Below, piece after piece: positions 1 to 9,409 of a DNA stretch of 64,000 bases. The translations under genes and the position numbers were made by a program. The DNA is taken from positions 145,108-209,107 of the forward strand of contig DDUM01000020.1 in NCBI GenBank assembly GCA_002344795.1. Reading direction: 5' to 3'. This DNA is from Flammeovirgaceae bacterium UBA2338 (GTDB lineage Bacteria > Bacteroidota > Bacteroidia > Cytophagales > Cyclobacteriaceae). How positions within the stretch are numbered: the first letter of the stretch is position 1; the number at the start of each line of letters is the position of its first letter. The notes beneath the pieces are model-generated. The model was given only the letters and a program-made list of their open reading frames with translations. It was not told the origin of the DNA and ran no database searches.

Positions 1-772
1 TAACCTCCTTTGATTTAAATGAAACTACAGCATTTTGTACTCCCCCAAAAAGTAAAAGAACAGGAAAGTAAGACCAAAAATCATAAATAGTGAATCCAAT
101 AAGAACCAATGATATTGTTGGAAAAAGTACCAGCAATACTTTATACAAAGTTTTTCCAAGCAACACATCCGGTTCCTTCAGCCAACTAAACAGACCTTCA
201 TTTTCGAGTGTACTGTCGTGCAACAAATGACCCTGTGCCCAAAACCATTGACGAAATTCAACATCCTGGGACAACTCTTTAACTGCTTCTTGTCTTTTTA
301 TAATTGCGTCAGTTGTTGGCTGAGCCACCAACAAGCTTTCTGCCAGCTTCTTCTCTCCGATAGCTGTTCCACACCGGTTCAAAAATTGAAACAACGAACC
401 AGATCCAAACAAATCCAGGTCATAACTATAGGCATGGTGAGGGTTGACAAATACTTTCCCTTCATTAAATTCGAAATAGTTGTTTTCGAGAACGCCTAAT
501 TCCAACCGATTTAGCTTTTCAAGATTGCGATTCAGGTCATACCGGGTCTGAATTTTCCCATGCCATGAAACAAGAAACACAAACAGAATAATAATGGGAA
601 GTAATGCATACCAGTAAGTGGTATTTGAAAATGCCAGATAGATGACATAAAAAAACAACAACGCCACACCAGTTCTCAACCAGGCAATCTTTTGGATTGT
701 CTTTTTTAGTGCTTCACATGTTTCATTAAACTCACTTTTACGAGTAGTGTAAAAATGATGCAGGTTCGTCAT
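1..772 (-). CDS. MutS-related DNA mismatch repair ATPase, N-terminal part
   Basis: Partial gene cut by the window's left edge; about 257 residues are visible from an ATG at 772. The protein begins MTNLHHFY and has a hydrophobic pair at about residues 30-75, then a segment with DLDLFGSGSLFQFLNR, which resembles the core (domain III) of the membrane-anchored MutS-like proteins common in Bacteroidota. Further hydrophobic segments follow. The ATPase domain would lie outside the window, so the nucleotide-binding motifs cannot be checked. It starts 21 bases after the GAF-domain reductase stop and is probably the last visible gene of the ileS-lspA operon. These proteins are not the canonical MutS1; their role is poorly defined. 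Family call inferred from the core motif only. Confidence 0.75.
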   Translation of the reverse strand, partial: MTNLHHFYTTRKSEFNETCEALKKTIQKIAWLRTGVALLFFYVIYLAFSNTTYWYALLPIIILFVFLVSWHGKIQTRYDLNRNLEKLNRLELGVLENNYFEFNEGKVFVNPHHAYSYDLDLFGSGSLFQFLNRCGTAIGEKKLAESLLVAQPTTDAIIKRQEAVKELSQDVEFRQWFWAQGHLLHDSTLENEGLFSWLKEPDVLLGKTLYKVLLVLFPTISLVLIGFTIYDFWSYFPVLLLFGGVQNAVVSFKSKEV

Positions 773-793
773 GTAATCTTGGCTTAAAAGTTC

Positions 794-1273
794 TTATAAC
801 GAACGTTCAATGATCTGCATAAGTTGTCCCAGATATTGTTCGTCTACTTCATCGAAGTCGTTGAGTTGATCGCTATCTACATCCAGCACCATCACCATTT
901 CGTTATTCTTCAATACGGGCAATACAATTTCTGATTTAGATCCCGTGCTGCAGGCAATGTGACCCGGAAATTCGTTGACATCAGGAACAATCCGCGTTTT
1001 CTTTTCATGCCAAACTGTTCCACAAACTCCTTTTCCCATTCGAATGCGGGTGCAAGCGATAGGCCCCTGAAATGGGCCTAACACTAACTCATCCCCTTTT
1101 ACTAAATAAAAACCTACCCAGAAAAAATTCATAGCTTCCCGTAGGGCAGCTGAGATATTTGCCAGATTCGCAATCAAATCAGATTCACTGCTGATAAGTG
1201 CTTCCAATTGAGGCAATAGCTCCTTGTACTTATCCGCTTTATTTGTTCCTGTAATTATTAATTGTTCGGCCAT
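794..1273 (-). CDS. msrC: Free methionine-(R)-sulfoxide reductase (GAF domain)
   Basis: A 159-residue single GAF-domain protein of the fRMsr (YebR/MsrC) family, which reduces free methionine-R-sulfoxide in the cytoplasm using thioredoxin. The length matches the family. The three cysteines that carry out catalysis and disulfide exchange are visible: C74 in PIACTRI, C84 in GVCGTVW and C108 in HIACSTG, corresponding to C84, C94 and C118 of the E. coli enzyme. The WVGFYL motif of the GAF fold is at residues 52-57. It lies 6 bases downstream of lspA and 21 bases upstream of the MutS-like gene, so it is probably in the ileS-lspA transcript. Assignment is firm because the full cysteine set is present. 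Confidence 0.92.
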   Translation of the reverse strand: MAEQLIITGTNKADKYKELLPQLEALISSESDLIANLANISAALREAMNFFWVGFYLVKGDELVLGPFQGPIACTRIRMGKGVCGTVWHEKKTRIVPDVNEFPGHIACSTGSKSEIVLPVLKNNEMVMVLDVDSDQLNDFDEVDEQYLGQLMQIIERSL

Positions 1274-1279
1274 ATTTTA

Positions 1280-2011
1280 TCAGGATGCGCTGGCTGAAGG
1301 ATTGATGTCTTTTGGCTTCTCTTCTTCCAATGTTTCAGTACTTCCAGAAGGAGTTACCTCACCTTCTTCTGCTTCTTTGGTTAACTGAATTACTTCGTTG
1401 TTAGTTTCATTCAACTCACTGTCTTCTTGATCAGGGAGACTCTCCTTAAAGAATTTTTTTTGAAAGATAAGAATTGTAGCTACGCCAATAAATATTGATG
1501 AGTCCGCAATATTGAAGACAGGGCTAAAGAATAAAAAATATTCTCCGCCCACCATAGGCATCCATTCCGGCCAGGTAAAATCAAACAATGGAAAGAACAA
1601 CATATCAATTACCTGCCCATGAAACCAGGGGGAGTAAGAACCAATAGGTTGATTGTCCAGAAGTACGCCATAAAATGTGCTATCAATAACGTTCCCTACT
1701 GCACCCCCTAGTATCAACGCCATACTTATCAAGAAACCAGTATGGGCCTTTTTTTGTGCCATCTGATAGAGGTAGTAGGCAATCCCTATCATTGCTGCTA
1801 TGCGAAAAATAGTCAATGCCAATTTTCCAAATTCATTTTCCCAACGAATCCCAAACGCCATACCCGGATTGAGCAGATAGTGCAACTTGAACCATTCACC
1901 GATTACATTGATCTCCTCGTGCAAATACATGTTATTGTAAACCAACAACTTGCTGCATTGATCAATTAAGATCACCACTAAGGCAATTAAGAAATATTTA
2001 CGCGCTCTCAT
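1280..2011 (-). CDS. lspA: Lipoprotein signal peptidase (signal peptidase II)
   Basis: Inner-membrane aspartyl protease that cleaves prolipoprotein signal peptides after lipidation. At 243 residues it is longer than the usual 160-210. Four hydrophobic segments are visible. The catalytic aspartates are D136 in HGQVIDML and D170 in FNIADSS; GNVID at 106-110 is the conserved region before them. The long insertion between the two aspartates is typical of Bacteroidota LspA. From about residue 187 there is a tail of roughly 55 residues rich in Glu, Ser and Thr and free of hydrophobic segments, not needed for the known fold. Its ATG overlaps the ileS TGA stop (ATGA, 2008-2011), so translation is probably coupled. 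Several substrates are in this window: the DUF4249 protein and the lipoproteins at 18607, 51356, 59833 and 60796. Confidence 0.95.
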   Translation of the reverse strand: MRARKYFLIALVVILIDQCSKLLVYNNMYLHEEINVIGEWFKLHYLLNPGMAFGIRWENEFGKLALTIFRIAAMIGIAYYLYQMAQKKAHTGFLISMALILGGAVGNVIDSTFYGVLLDNQPIGSYSPWFHGQVIDMLFFPLFDFTWPEWMPMVGGEYFLFFSPVFNIADSSIFIGVATILIFQKKFFKESLPDQEDSELNETNNEVIQLTKEAEEGEVTPSGSTETLEEEKPKDINPSASAS

Positions 2012-5000
2012 TTAACACTTATCTTCACTTTCAACATGTATTCATCCATATCCACTTCTTTAGCCTCTGCCACCTTATCCTTTAACACCAGGCTCAATGC
2101 CTGCGTTTCAGTGCTAATATACTCTCTGAACTGCGCAAGCGCATCGGTTACAGACTCTTGCCCATTTTGAGCAATATCTTTTTCAACTTCTATTTCAATT
2201 TTATCCAAAATTTCCAACCCCATTTCTTTTCTCAGATTTTGAATCCTGTTGACAAAGTCACGGGCAATACCTTCCTGCTTCAGTTCATTTGTAATGGTAA
2301 TGTCAAGTGCCACCGTTATACCGCCCTCCGAAGCCACTGACCATCCTGGGATGTCCTCAGAACTAATAATTACATCCTCTGATACAAAATCAAACCCATC
2401 CTTAGTCAATGTTCCCTTCTCCACGACAGATATGTCCTCTTTAGAAAAAGTGCCGATCACAGCAGCAACATCTTTCATCTTTGCCCCATATTGTTTCCCC
2501 AGTTTAGCAAAATTGGGTTTTACTTTTTTCACCAAAAGGCCGGAAGTATCATCTATATATGCTATTGATTTCACATTTACTTCTGCTTTGATAATGTCCT
2601 CAACATTTTTTACCCTTGATGCAAACTGATCGTCCAAAACCGGAAGCATTACCTTTTGAAGCGGTGTCCTGACTTTTATTTTACTGGTCTTTCTAATAGA
2701 ATGAACAAGCGAACTAATGCGCTGGGCATAATCCATTGACAATTCCAATTCATGATCAATTCTGTTGGCTTGTGGCTTTACCAGATCAGTCAGGTGGATA
2801 GACTCGTGACGCAACGGAGAATTGTTTGCTTTGGCTTGTTCTCGGATATTATCCGTAAGGTTTTTATAAAGCCACTCTGAAAAGAAAGGAGAAATAGGTG
2901 CCATCAATTGACCCACCACCATGATACACTCATGCAGTGTTTCATAGGCTGCTTTCTTGTTTTCAGTCATGTCCATCTTGTCACCGGCCGTAGCCTGCCA
3001 AAATCTTTTCCTGTTTAGCCGCACATACCAATTGGACAAATGGTCATTCACAAACTCCTGAATGGCCCTGGCGGCCTTGGTGGGTTCGTAATCATTGTAT
3101 GCAGCAGTAACCTCCTCTATGAGAGATTGCAACTTAGAAACTATCCATTTGTCAAGCGGGGTTAATCTCTCATAAGCCACATTGTTTTTCTCTTCCTTGA
3201 CAAATCCATCGATATTGGCATACATGGCAAAGAAAGAATAGGTGTTAAGCAAAGTTCCAAAGAATCTCCGCTTTACTTCAACGATACCTTCTTCATCAAA
3301 TTTAAGATTGTCCCATGGTGGCGCATTCTCAATCATGTACCAGCGCACTACATCCGGCCCATGCTTATCAATGATCTCAAACGGGTTAACCACATTTCCC
3401 TTACTCTTCGACATTTTATTTCCACTCTTGTCGAGCACAAGGCCGTTGGAAATTACATTTTTGAATGCCACACTATCAAAAAGCATAGTAGCAATGGCAT
3501 GCAGTGTAAAGAACCATCCGCGGGTTTGATCTACCCCTTCTGCAATAAAGTCTGCGGGAAAGCTTTTTTCAAATACGTCTTTGTTTTCGAATGGATAGTG
3601 CAATTGTGCATAGGGCATTGCTCCGGAATCAAACCACACATCAATCAAGTCAGCTTCGCGCTGCATAGGTTCACCAGACGCACTCGCTAATACGATCTCA
3701 TCCACATAGGGTCGATGCAAATCAAATGAAGGGTCTTTATAAGCGGGATTCTCTATACCTGATTTTTTCGCGTGTGCAATCTCATTACCTAACTCTTCAA
3801 GAGATCCAATACACTTTTCTTCTTTACCATCCTTGGTCCTCCAAATTGGCAATGGAGTTCCCCAATAACGTGAACGGGACAAATTCCAATCCACCAAATT
3901 CTCTAACCAATTTCCAAAACGGCCTGTCCCCGTTGAGGCAGGCTTCCAGTTGATGGTCTTGTTAAGCTCCACCATGCGCTCTTTAAGGGCCGTGGTTCTT
4001 ATAAACCATGAATCCAAAGGATAATACAAAACGGGCTTATCCGTACGCCAGCAATGCGGATAGGTGTGTTCATACTTCTCTACTTTAAAGGCCTTGTTCT
4101 CTTCCTTTAAAATGATAGAAATAATAACATCCGTATTCTTATAATCAGGATGCGTTTCATCCTCATTGGTGTAGTTCTTTACATAAAAATCGTTTTCGGT
4201 AAGTGGCTTGTGTGTTTTAATGTTAAACTTATTCACACCTTCCAGCAACTTGGCTCCAATCTCTTTCACAAATTTCCCCTTGCGATCTACCGTGGGCAAT
4301 TCACTGCCATCAATATCTTTTAAAGTGAGCGCAGGAATTCCATTTTGTCTGGCTACTTTAAAGTCATCCGCTCCGAAGGTAGGAGAAGTGTGCACTACAC
4401 CCGTTCCGTCTTCCGTTGTCACGAAATCACCAGCTACTACCTGGAATGCTTTGTCTGCATCATAGAAGGGTTGTAGATAAGGCATCAGTTGCTCGTACTG
4501 AATGCCTACTAAATCTGATCCCTTCAATTCATTCACTATTTCGAATGGAACAGTTTTATCTCCAGCTTTATAATCACTCAGTTTAATGTCTTTGTTTTTA
4601 TCGGAGAAATAGCGACTCACCAAATCTTTAGCAAGGATAACACTTATAGGTTGATGTGTATATTGATTAAAAGTATTTATCTGAACATAACTTATTTTCT
4701 CCCCCACAGCGAGTGCTGTATTGGAAGGCAGTGTCCACGGAGTGGTTGTCCAGGCCAGAATAAAAACATCTCCTTTATTGTTTTTGAATAGCGAATTCGA
4801 CTTTTCATCTTTCTTCACTTTAAACTGTGCCACAACAGAAGTGTCCTTCACATCTTTGTAGCAACCTGGCAAATTCAACTCGTGTGAACTTAGTCCGGTT
4901 CCTGCCGCTGGTGAATAAGGCTGGATACTATAGCCTTTGTATAACAAATCCTTTTCATAGAGTTGCTTCAACGACCACCACAGTGACTCGATATAATCCT

Positions 5001-5463
5001 TTTCGTAAGTAACATAAGGATGATCAAGATCTACCCAGTATCCCATCTTCACGGTAAGGTCATCCCATTGATCCTTAAACTTCATCACCGTCTCGCGGCA
5101 CCTCTTGTTGTAGTCCTCAACTGATATTTTGGTTCCTATATCGTCTTTTGTAATTCCTAATTCTTTTTCCACCTGCAACTCCACAGGAAGACCATGGGTA
5201 TCCCATCCACCTTTCCGCTTTACCTGATATCCTTCAAAGGTTTTAAAACGGCAAAAAATATCTTTTACCGTGCGTGCCATCACATGGTGAATACCAGGTG
5301 TACCATTGGCAGAGGGTGGCCCTTCATAAAAAGTAAATGTAGGATTTCCCTCCCGACTACTTACAGACTCTTCAAATATTTTATTTGCTTTCCAAAATTC
5401 CAGCACTTCTGAAGCTATCTTCGCAAAATCCAGTTCCTTGTCTTCGTTATATCGTACCGACAT
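2008..5463 (-). CDS. ileS: Isoleucyl-tRNA synthetase
   Basis: Class Ia aminoacyl-tRNA synthetase charging tRNA-Ile. The 1151-residue length fits the long form of IleRS seen in Bacteroidota. The HIGH-type signature is GIHH near residue 57-60, and KMSKS is at about residues 681-685 within DKSGNKMSKSKGN. The editing (CP1) domain lies between them, with WTTTPWTLPSNTAL marking its threonine-rich region. The C-terminal anticodon-binding region is complete. The start ATG at 5463 gives MSVRYNEDKELDF. It is 48 bases downstream of the MMPL gene and overlaps lspA by four bases. In many relatives a DksA/TraR-like gene sits between ileS and lspA; here there is none. Confidence 0.97.
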   Translation of the reverse strand: MSVRYNEDKELDFAKIASEVLEFWKANKIFEESVSSREGNPTFTFYEGPPSANGTPGIHHVMARTVKDIFCRFKTFEGYQVKRKGGWDTHGLPVELQVEKELGITKDDIGTKISVEDYNKRCRETVMKFKDQWDDLTVKMGYWVDLDHPYVTYEKDYIESLWWSLKQLYEKDLLYKGYSIQPYSPAAGTGLSSHELNLPGCYKDVKDTSVVAQFKVKKDEKSNSLFKNNKGDVFILAWTTTPWTLPSNTALAVGEKISYVQINTFNQYTHQPISVILAKDLVSRYFSDKNKDIKLSDYKAGDKTVPFEIVNELKGSDLVGIQYEQLMPYLQPFYDADKAFQVVAGDFVTTEDGTGVVHTSPTFGADDFKVARQNGIPALTLKDIDGSELPTVDRKGKFVKEIGAKLLEGVNKFNIKTHKPLTENDFYVKNYTNEDETHPDYKNTDVIISIILKEENKAFKVEKYEHTYPHCWRTDKPVLYYPLDSWFIRTTALKERMVELNKTINWKPASTGTGRFGNWLENLVDWNLSRSRYWGTPLPIWRTKDGKEEKCIGSLEELGNEIAHAKKSGIENPAYKDPSFDLHRPYVDEIVLASASGEPMQREADLIDVWFDSGAMPYAQLHYPFENKDVFEKSFPADFIAEGVDQTRGWFFTLHAIATMLFDSVAFKNVISNGLVLDKSGNKMSKSKGNVVNPFEIIDKHGPDVVRWYMIENAPPWDNLKFDEEGIVEVKRRFFGTLLNTYSFFAMYANIDGFVKEEKNNVAYERLTPLDKWIVSKLQSLIEEVTAAYNDYEPTKAARAIQEFVNDHLSNWYVRLNRKRFWQATAGDKMDMTENKKAAYETLHECIMVVGQLMAPISPFFSEWLYKNLTDNIREQAKANNSPLRHESIHLTDLVKPQANRIDHELELSMDYAQRISSLVHSIRKTSKIKVRTPLQKVMLPVLDDQFASRVKNVEDIIKAEVNVKSIAYIDDTSGLLVKKVKPNFAKLGKQYGAKMKDVAAVIGTFSKEDISVVEKGTLTKDGFDFVSEDVIISSEDIPGWSVASEGGITVALDITITNELKQEGIARDFVNRIQNLRKEMGLEILDKIEIEVEKDIAQNGQESVTDALAQFREYISTETQALSLVLKDKVAEAKEVDMDEYMLKVKISVK

Positions 5464-5511
5464 GGTTCATTTTAAAAATCTTGAAACTTATTATTAAATT
5501 ATACTTATATC

Positions 5512-7923
5512 CTACTCTGCCGCACTGTGCTTATTATGAATTTTAATTTTACTAAGATCCACAAAATCGTCTTCAGACTTGGGGAAAGGATCAGGATTAA
5601 AATCATCAATTAAAGCTCGCTTCTTATAACTGCCACGATCAAAGGTCATGATCAAAGAAGGCAGCAAAATTAAGTTGGTTGTCATTGAAATAAGTAAAGT
5701 GGTAGACGTAAGCATACCCAGCGCAATTGTTCCTCCAAAAGAGGAGAAAGTAAAAATGATGAACCCTGAAAACAATACGATAGAAGTATAAATCATACTT
5801 TTCCCAACCTCAAGGATGGAGTTACTTATAGCTACTGGCACAAAAAAGCTGGTAGCATGCAATTCCTGTCTGTACTTCGCCAAAAAGTGAATAGAGTAAT
5901 CCACTGAAATACCAAAAGTAATGCTGAAAATAAGAACAGTACTTGGTTTAAGGGGTACTCCAAAATATCCCATGAGGGCTGCAGTAATCATCATAGGAAT
6001 AAAGTTGGGAATCAATGAAATAATTATCATCCGAATATTGGCAAATAACAATCCCATTGTGATCGCAATCAGCGCAAATGCCAGCAGCAAGCTTCCGCGT
6101 AAATTCTCAATCAAAAATTTATTCCCCTTGATAAACAAAGGAGTGGTTCCTGTAATCGTAGCAGTCATGTCCGTATCAGCAAACATGGTGTCTATCTTGG
6201 GCTGAATAACCTGATTTATAAGAGAGTCCATCTTATCTGACCCTACATCTGCTACTTGCATAGATATGCGCATAACCTGCATGTCTTCATCCACAAACGA
6301 CTTAAACAATCCAGAGCTATCTGATTGTCCTTTCATATACCTGAGGATAAACCCTCGCTCGCGATTATCAGGCAATGTATAGCGATCAGGATTGTTATTA
6401 TAAAAAGCCTGTTTGGCTGCTTTCACAAAACTGACCAATGATACCGGTTTGGAAATATCTTCCTGTTGAGCAAGAAACTGTTCAAACTCATCAATCTTTT
6501 GAAGATTTTTTACATCTATTACACCTCTCTTCTTACCGGTATTTAAAACTATCTCCAGCGGCATCACCCCACTAAAATTCTCTTCAAAAAAAACAAGATC
6601 CCTTTTTACAACACTTTCAGCGGGAAGATCATCTACCATGAATGAGACGGAATGGAGTTTTGCCATTCCTATAACTGCAAAAACAACAGTAGTTACAGCC
6701 ACCCCATAGATTATTGTTCGATGCCTATGCACCAACAAATCCACCGCATTGAGCGCCTTGTCAAAAGCTTTTACATCAAGGTGCTTCAAATGTTTGGCTG
6801 ATGGAGGTGGCATCCATGAAAAGACACCAGGAATTAAAATCAGGCTCACCACAAAGGTGGCCATCACATTGATCCCGGCTACAATTCCAAACTCCCTGAG
6901 AATAGTAATATCTGCAGAAATCAGAACGAGAAATCCTATTGCCGTTGTAAGGTTGGTCATAAAAGTAGCCAGCCCTACTTTGCGTACCACACGACTTATT
7001 GCCAACATCTTATTACCATGCGAAACAAACTCCGTATGATATTTATTCATCAGATAAATCGCATTTGGGATTCCAATCACCACAATAATGGGTGGGATCA
7101 TACCGCTGAGCAATGAAATCTTAAAACCAAAGAGGGCAATAGTGCCCAATACCCACACTACAATTATGCCTATTACAATGAGTGGAAAAATGACTGCCCT
7201 CAACGACCTAAAAAATACCAGCAGGATAATTCCAGTGATGATCACGGAAACCAAAAGAAATATTTTCAACTCCTGACCTACCTGGCTTGTAATAACTGAG
7301 CGAACAAATGGTAAGCCTGCATAGTGGAGTGCAATCCCTGTCTTTTCAGAAAAAGCTTCCCCAGCCTCTGTGATCTGATCCGTCAGTCCAACTCTTTTCG
7401 ATGAGTTAAGTACCTCTTTCTTTATAGAAACAAGAATGGCAATGGCTCCATTCTTTTCGTTTACAATCTGACCAATATAAAATTTCTGTTTTTTAGCCTC
7501 TATTAACAGGCTATCCAGTTGAGCCTGACTGGTTATTTTATCCGGGAAAACATCTGTAAGAATAAATCGGGTCTCTGCTGTATCTTTTTCAATTTGTTTA
7601 ATACGAGGCAACGAAATCACATCATTTACGCCAGTCATGTCCTTCACCTCTAAACAAAACTGGCGCAACAGTTCAAAATTTTCGTATTGATAAATAGCAC
7701 TGTCTTTCAGCCCCACAGCCACCACATTTCCATCTTCTCCGAACTGTTTACGAAACTCTGTAAAGAAGACTTGCTCCGGGTCATTGGCAGGCACGGTTCC
7801 CCTGAAATCATAGCTCATTTCGGCATCCTTGGCATGATAACCCATAAAAAGGGTGATCAATCCGATGAGTATAACTAGCGGAAGGCGGTACTTAATTATG
7901 AAATGTGCGAGACGAGTCCACAT
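5512..7923 (-). CDS. MMPL/RND-superfamily transporter
   Basis: An 803-residue inner-membrane protein with the duplicated RND layout: TM1 at about 14-31, a large periplasmic domain to about 215, five packed TM segments at about 222-370, TM7 near 405, a second periplasmic domain, and five more TM segments at about 620-775. This sterol-sensing-type half-and-half arrangement is the MMPL family, which exports lipids or hydrophobic molecules by proton motive force. Conserved polar segments such as GIPNAIYLMNKYH and FGISVDYSIHFLAKYRQE carry the Asp/His-type residues expected in the TM core. The substrate cannot be read from the sequence. A TAnnTTTG promoter box at 7953-7960 suggests its own transcription start, perhaps reading on into ileS. 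Confidence 0.88.
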   Translation of the reverse strand: MWTRLAHFIIKYRLPLVILIGLITLFMGYHAKDAEMSYDFRGTVPANDPEQVFFTEFRKQFGEDGNVVAVGLKDSAIYQYENFELLRQFCLEVKDMTGVNDVISLPRIKQIEKDTAETRFILTDVFPDKITSQAQLDSLLIEAKKQKFYIGQIVNEKNGAIAILVSIKKEVLNSSKRVGLTDQITEAGEAFSEKTGIALHYAGLPFVRSVITSQVGQELKIFLLVSVIITGIILLVFFRSLRAVIFPLIVIGIIVVWVLGTIALFGFKISLLSGMIPPIIVVIGIPNAIYLMNKYHTEFVSHGNKMLAISRVVRKVGLATFMTNLTTAIGFLVLISADITILREFGIVAGINVMATFVVSLILIPGVFSWMPPPSAKHLKHLDVKAFDKALNAVDLLVHRHRTIIYGVAVTTVVFAVIGMAKLHSVSFMVDDLPAESVVKRDLVFFEENFSGVMPLEIVLNTGKKRGVIDVKNLQKIDEFEQFLAQQEDISKPVSLVSFVKAAKQAFYNNNPDRYTLPDNRERGFILRYMKGQSDSSGLFKSFVDEDMQVMRISMQVADVGSDKMDSLINQVIQPKIDTMFADTDMTATITGTTPLFIKGNKFLIENLRGSLLLAFALIAITMGLLFANIRMIIISLIPNFIPMMITAALMGYFGVPLKPSTVLIFSITFGISVDYSIHFLAKYRQELHATSFFVPVAISNSILEVGKSMIYTSIVLFSGFIIFTFSSFGGTIALGMLTSTTLLISMTTNLILLPSLIMTFDRGSYKKRALIDDFNPDPFPKSEDDFVDLSKIKIHNKHSAAE

Positions 7924-7952
7924 TGAATCGAGCGCAAAATTTTATGAAACGG

Positions 7953-7960
7953 CAAAGCTA
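7953..7960 (-). promoter_or_regulatory. Bacteroidota -7 promoter box for the MMPL gene
   Basis: On the minus strand the sequence reads TAGCTTTG, an exact match to the TAnnTTTG -7 consensus of Bacteroidota sigma factor promoters. It lies 29 bases before the MMPL ATG. No clear TTTG -33 element is visible at the expected spacing, so the call rests on the -7 box and position alone. Confidence 0.5.
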
Positions 7961-8004
7961 AGGATTTTTGCCTTGAACTAAGGCTAGGAATTGGATAAAT
8001 GGAA

Positions 8005-8036
8005 ATCAAAAAGTCCTGAATTTCAGGGCTTTTAGG
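8005..8036 (-). terminator. Rho-independent terminator after the dGTPase-like gene
   Basis: Read on the minus strand, just after the stop at 8042, an arm AAAGCCCTGA pairs with TCAGGACTTT across a 3-base loop, with one G-T wobble, and runs into a T stretch. It fits termination of the glyQS-mtfA-dgt transcript before the MMPL gene. Confidence 0.7.
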
Positions 8037-8041
8037 TCAAC

Positions 8042-9367
8042 TTAGTTCAATGATATTCCCTTGATTTTGCGGTAAAGCGAAATTGCATGCCTATCCGTCA
8101 TTCCCGACACAAAATCGATGATATTCCTCAGCATCAAATAATGCGAATCGGGGACTTCCTCTATTGCCAATCTTATCTCCGGAGGGAGCAACCGGTAGAG
8201 ATTTTCATATTTTTTTGGAAGTTGGCCCTCAATCTTGAATTTTCCGGCCTTTGAGAACTCCTCCAGCAAACCCGGAAGCACTTCATAACCAGCAGATTCG
8301 ATTTCCACCACGTGGCGGGCCCGGTAGATTTTTTCAATAGAAAGATGGGCAATCGCTTCCAGGGCATTGGCCGATTGGCAATGATCGGCCAGCGCCTGAT
8401 CAAAAGTATTATTCAAGATACCAGCCTCATTGTCCACAAAAACGGAGGTACACTCATCTATCAACCGCCCTATAGCCAGCGCACGTAACACCCCTATTTT
8501 TTCGTCCTGACTTGGAATTTGATCCAACTTATTCCTGTCGAAACTTTCTTTAAGGATTCCGGCAAGGAGTTCCACCGTTTCTTCAAAACTGACAAGCCCT
8601 AATCGGCATCCATCCTCCAGGTCAATGATGTTATAACAAATGTCATCTGCCGCCTCCACTAAAAAGGCTAACGGATGCCGGCACCAGGCCTGCTGTCCAC
8701 TCTGACGCAACTCCAAATGGGTGGCTACCTCCTCAAAAAGCTCCTTTTCTGTCTGAAAGAACCCATATTTCTTTTGGCTCTTTTTCTTCTTATCCCGGCC
8801 TTCCATTTTTGATGGGCATGGATACTTTGTAAAAGCCCCCAGCGTAGCGTAGGTGAGCTGAAGTCCCTGGTATTGATTTTTGTTAAGAATCCGAAAACCT
8901 TGGGCGTTGCCTTCGAACTGAATAAGGTCAGCCCACTCCGCCTCTGATACCAAAGATTTAAAAGCTTGTCCTACCTGCTGATGAACAAAAAATTCAGAAA
9001 TTCCATCTTCCCCTGAATGTCCAAAAGGTGGATTGCCCAAATCATGTGCTAAAGATGCTGCCGCTACGATGGCTCCAAAATCAAAAGCTGAATAATCCGA
9101 CAAAGTAGAATGACGTTGGAGTACCGTTTCTCCCACTTTCTTACCCAACGACCTGCCAACACTCGATACTTCCAGGCTATGTGTAAGTCGGGTATGAACG
9201 AAATCATGCTCAGGGAGTGGATGTACTTGTGTCTTGTCTTGTAGCCTGCGAAACGGATGTGAAAAGATAATCCTGTCGTAGTCCTGCTCAAAGGCACTGC
9301 GGAATACACCAGTGCTGGATTTCTTAGACCCTACCCTTTGCGAAGACAATAAAGAAGACCACTGCAT
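8042..9367 (-). CDS. dgt: dGTPase-like HD-domain dNTP triphosphohydrolase
   Basis: A 441-residue cytoplasmic metal-dependent hydrolase that converts (d)GTP or other dNTPs to the nucleoside and triphosphate. The HD-superfamily ligands are clear: H63 in HTRLTHSLEV and H108-D109 in AHDLGNPPFGHSGE, with a later Asp in AADDICYNIID. The N-terminal FRRLQDKTQVHP block is diagnostic for the dGTPase family. A lysine-rich insertion (GRDKKKKSQKK) lies in the central region. It starts 42 bases after the MtfA-like stop and is probably the third gene of the glyQS transcript. Family members differ in dNTP preference and often need allosteric dNTPs, so strict dGTP specificity is not claimed. Confidence 0.9.
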   Translation of the reverse strand: MQWSSLLSSQRVGSKKSSTGVFRSAFEQDYDRIIFSHPFRRLQDKTQVHPLPEHDFVHTRLTHSLEVSSVGRSLGKKVGETVLQRHSTLSDYSAFDFGAIVAAASLAHDLGNPPFGHSGEDGISEFFVHQQVGQAFKSLVSEAEWADLIQFEGNAQGFRILNKNQYQGLQLTYATLGAFTKYPCPSKMEGRDKKKKSQKKYGFFQTEKELFEEVATHLELRQSGQQAWCRHPLAFLVEAADDICYNIIDLEDGCRLGLVSFEETVELLAGILKESFDRNKLDQIPSQDEKIGVLRALAIGRLIDECTSVFVDNEAGILNNTFDQALADHCQSANALEAIAHLSIEKIYRARHVVEIESAGYEVLPGLLEEFSKAGKFKIEGQLPKKYENLYRLLPPEIRLAIEEVPDSHYLMLRNIIDFVSGMTDRHAISLYRKIKGISLN

Positions 9368-9409
9368 TGCGTAATTTTTTTACAATGATAACCAAGCCAC
9401 CTTGTCTTT

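Noticed and set aside
1742..5412. Plus-strand open frames opposite lspA and ileS
   Set aside because: They are antisense shadows of strongly conserved genes, lack any recognisable domain, and have no promoter.
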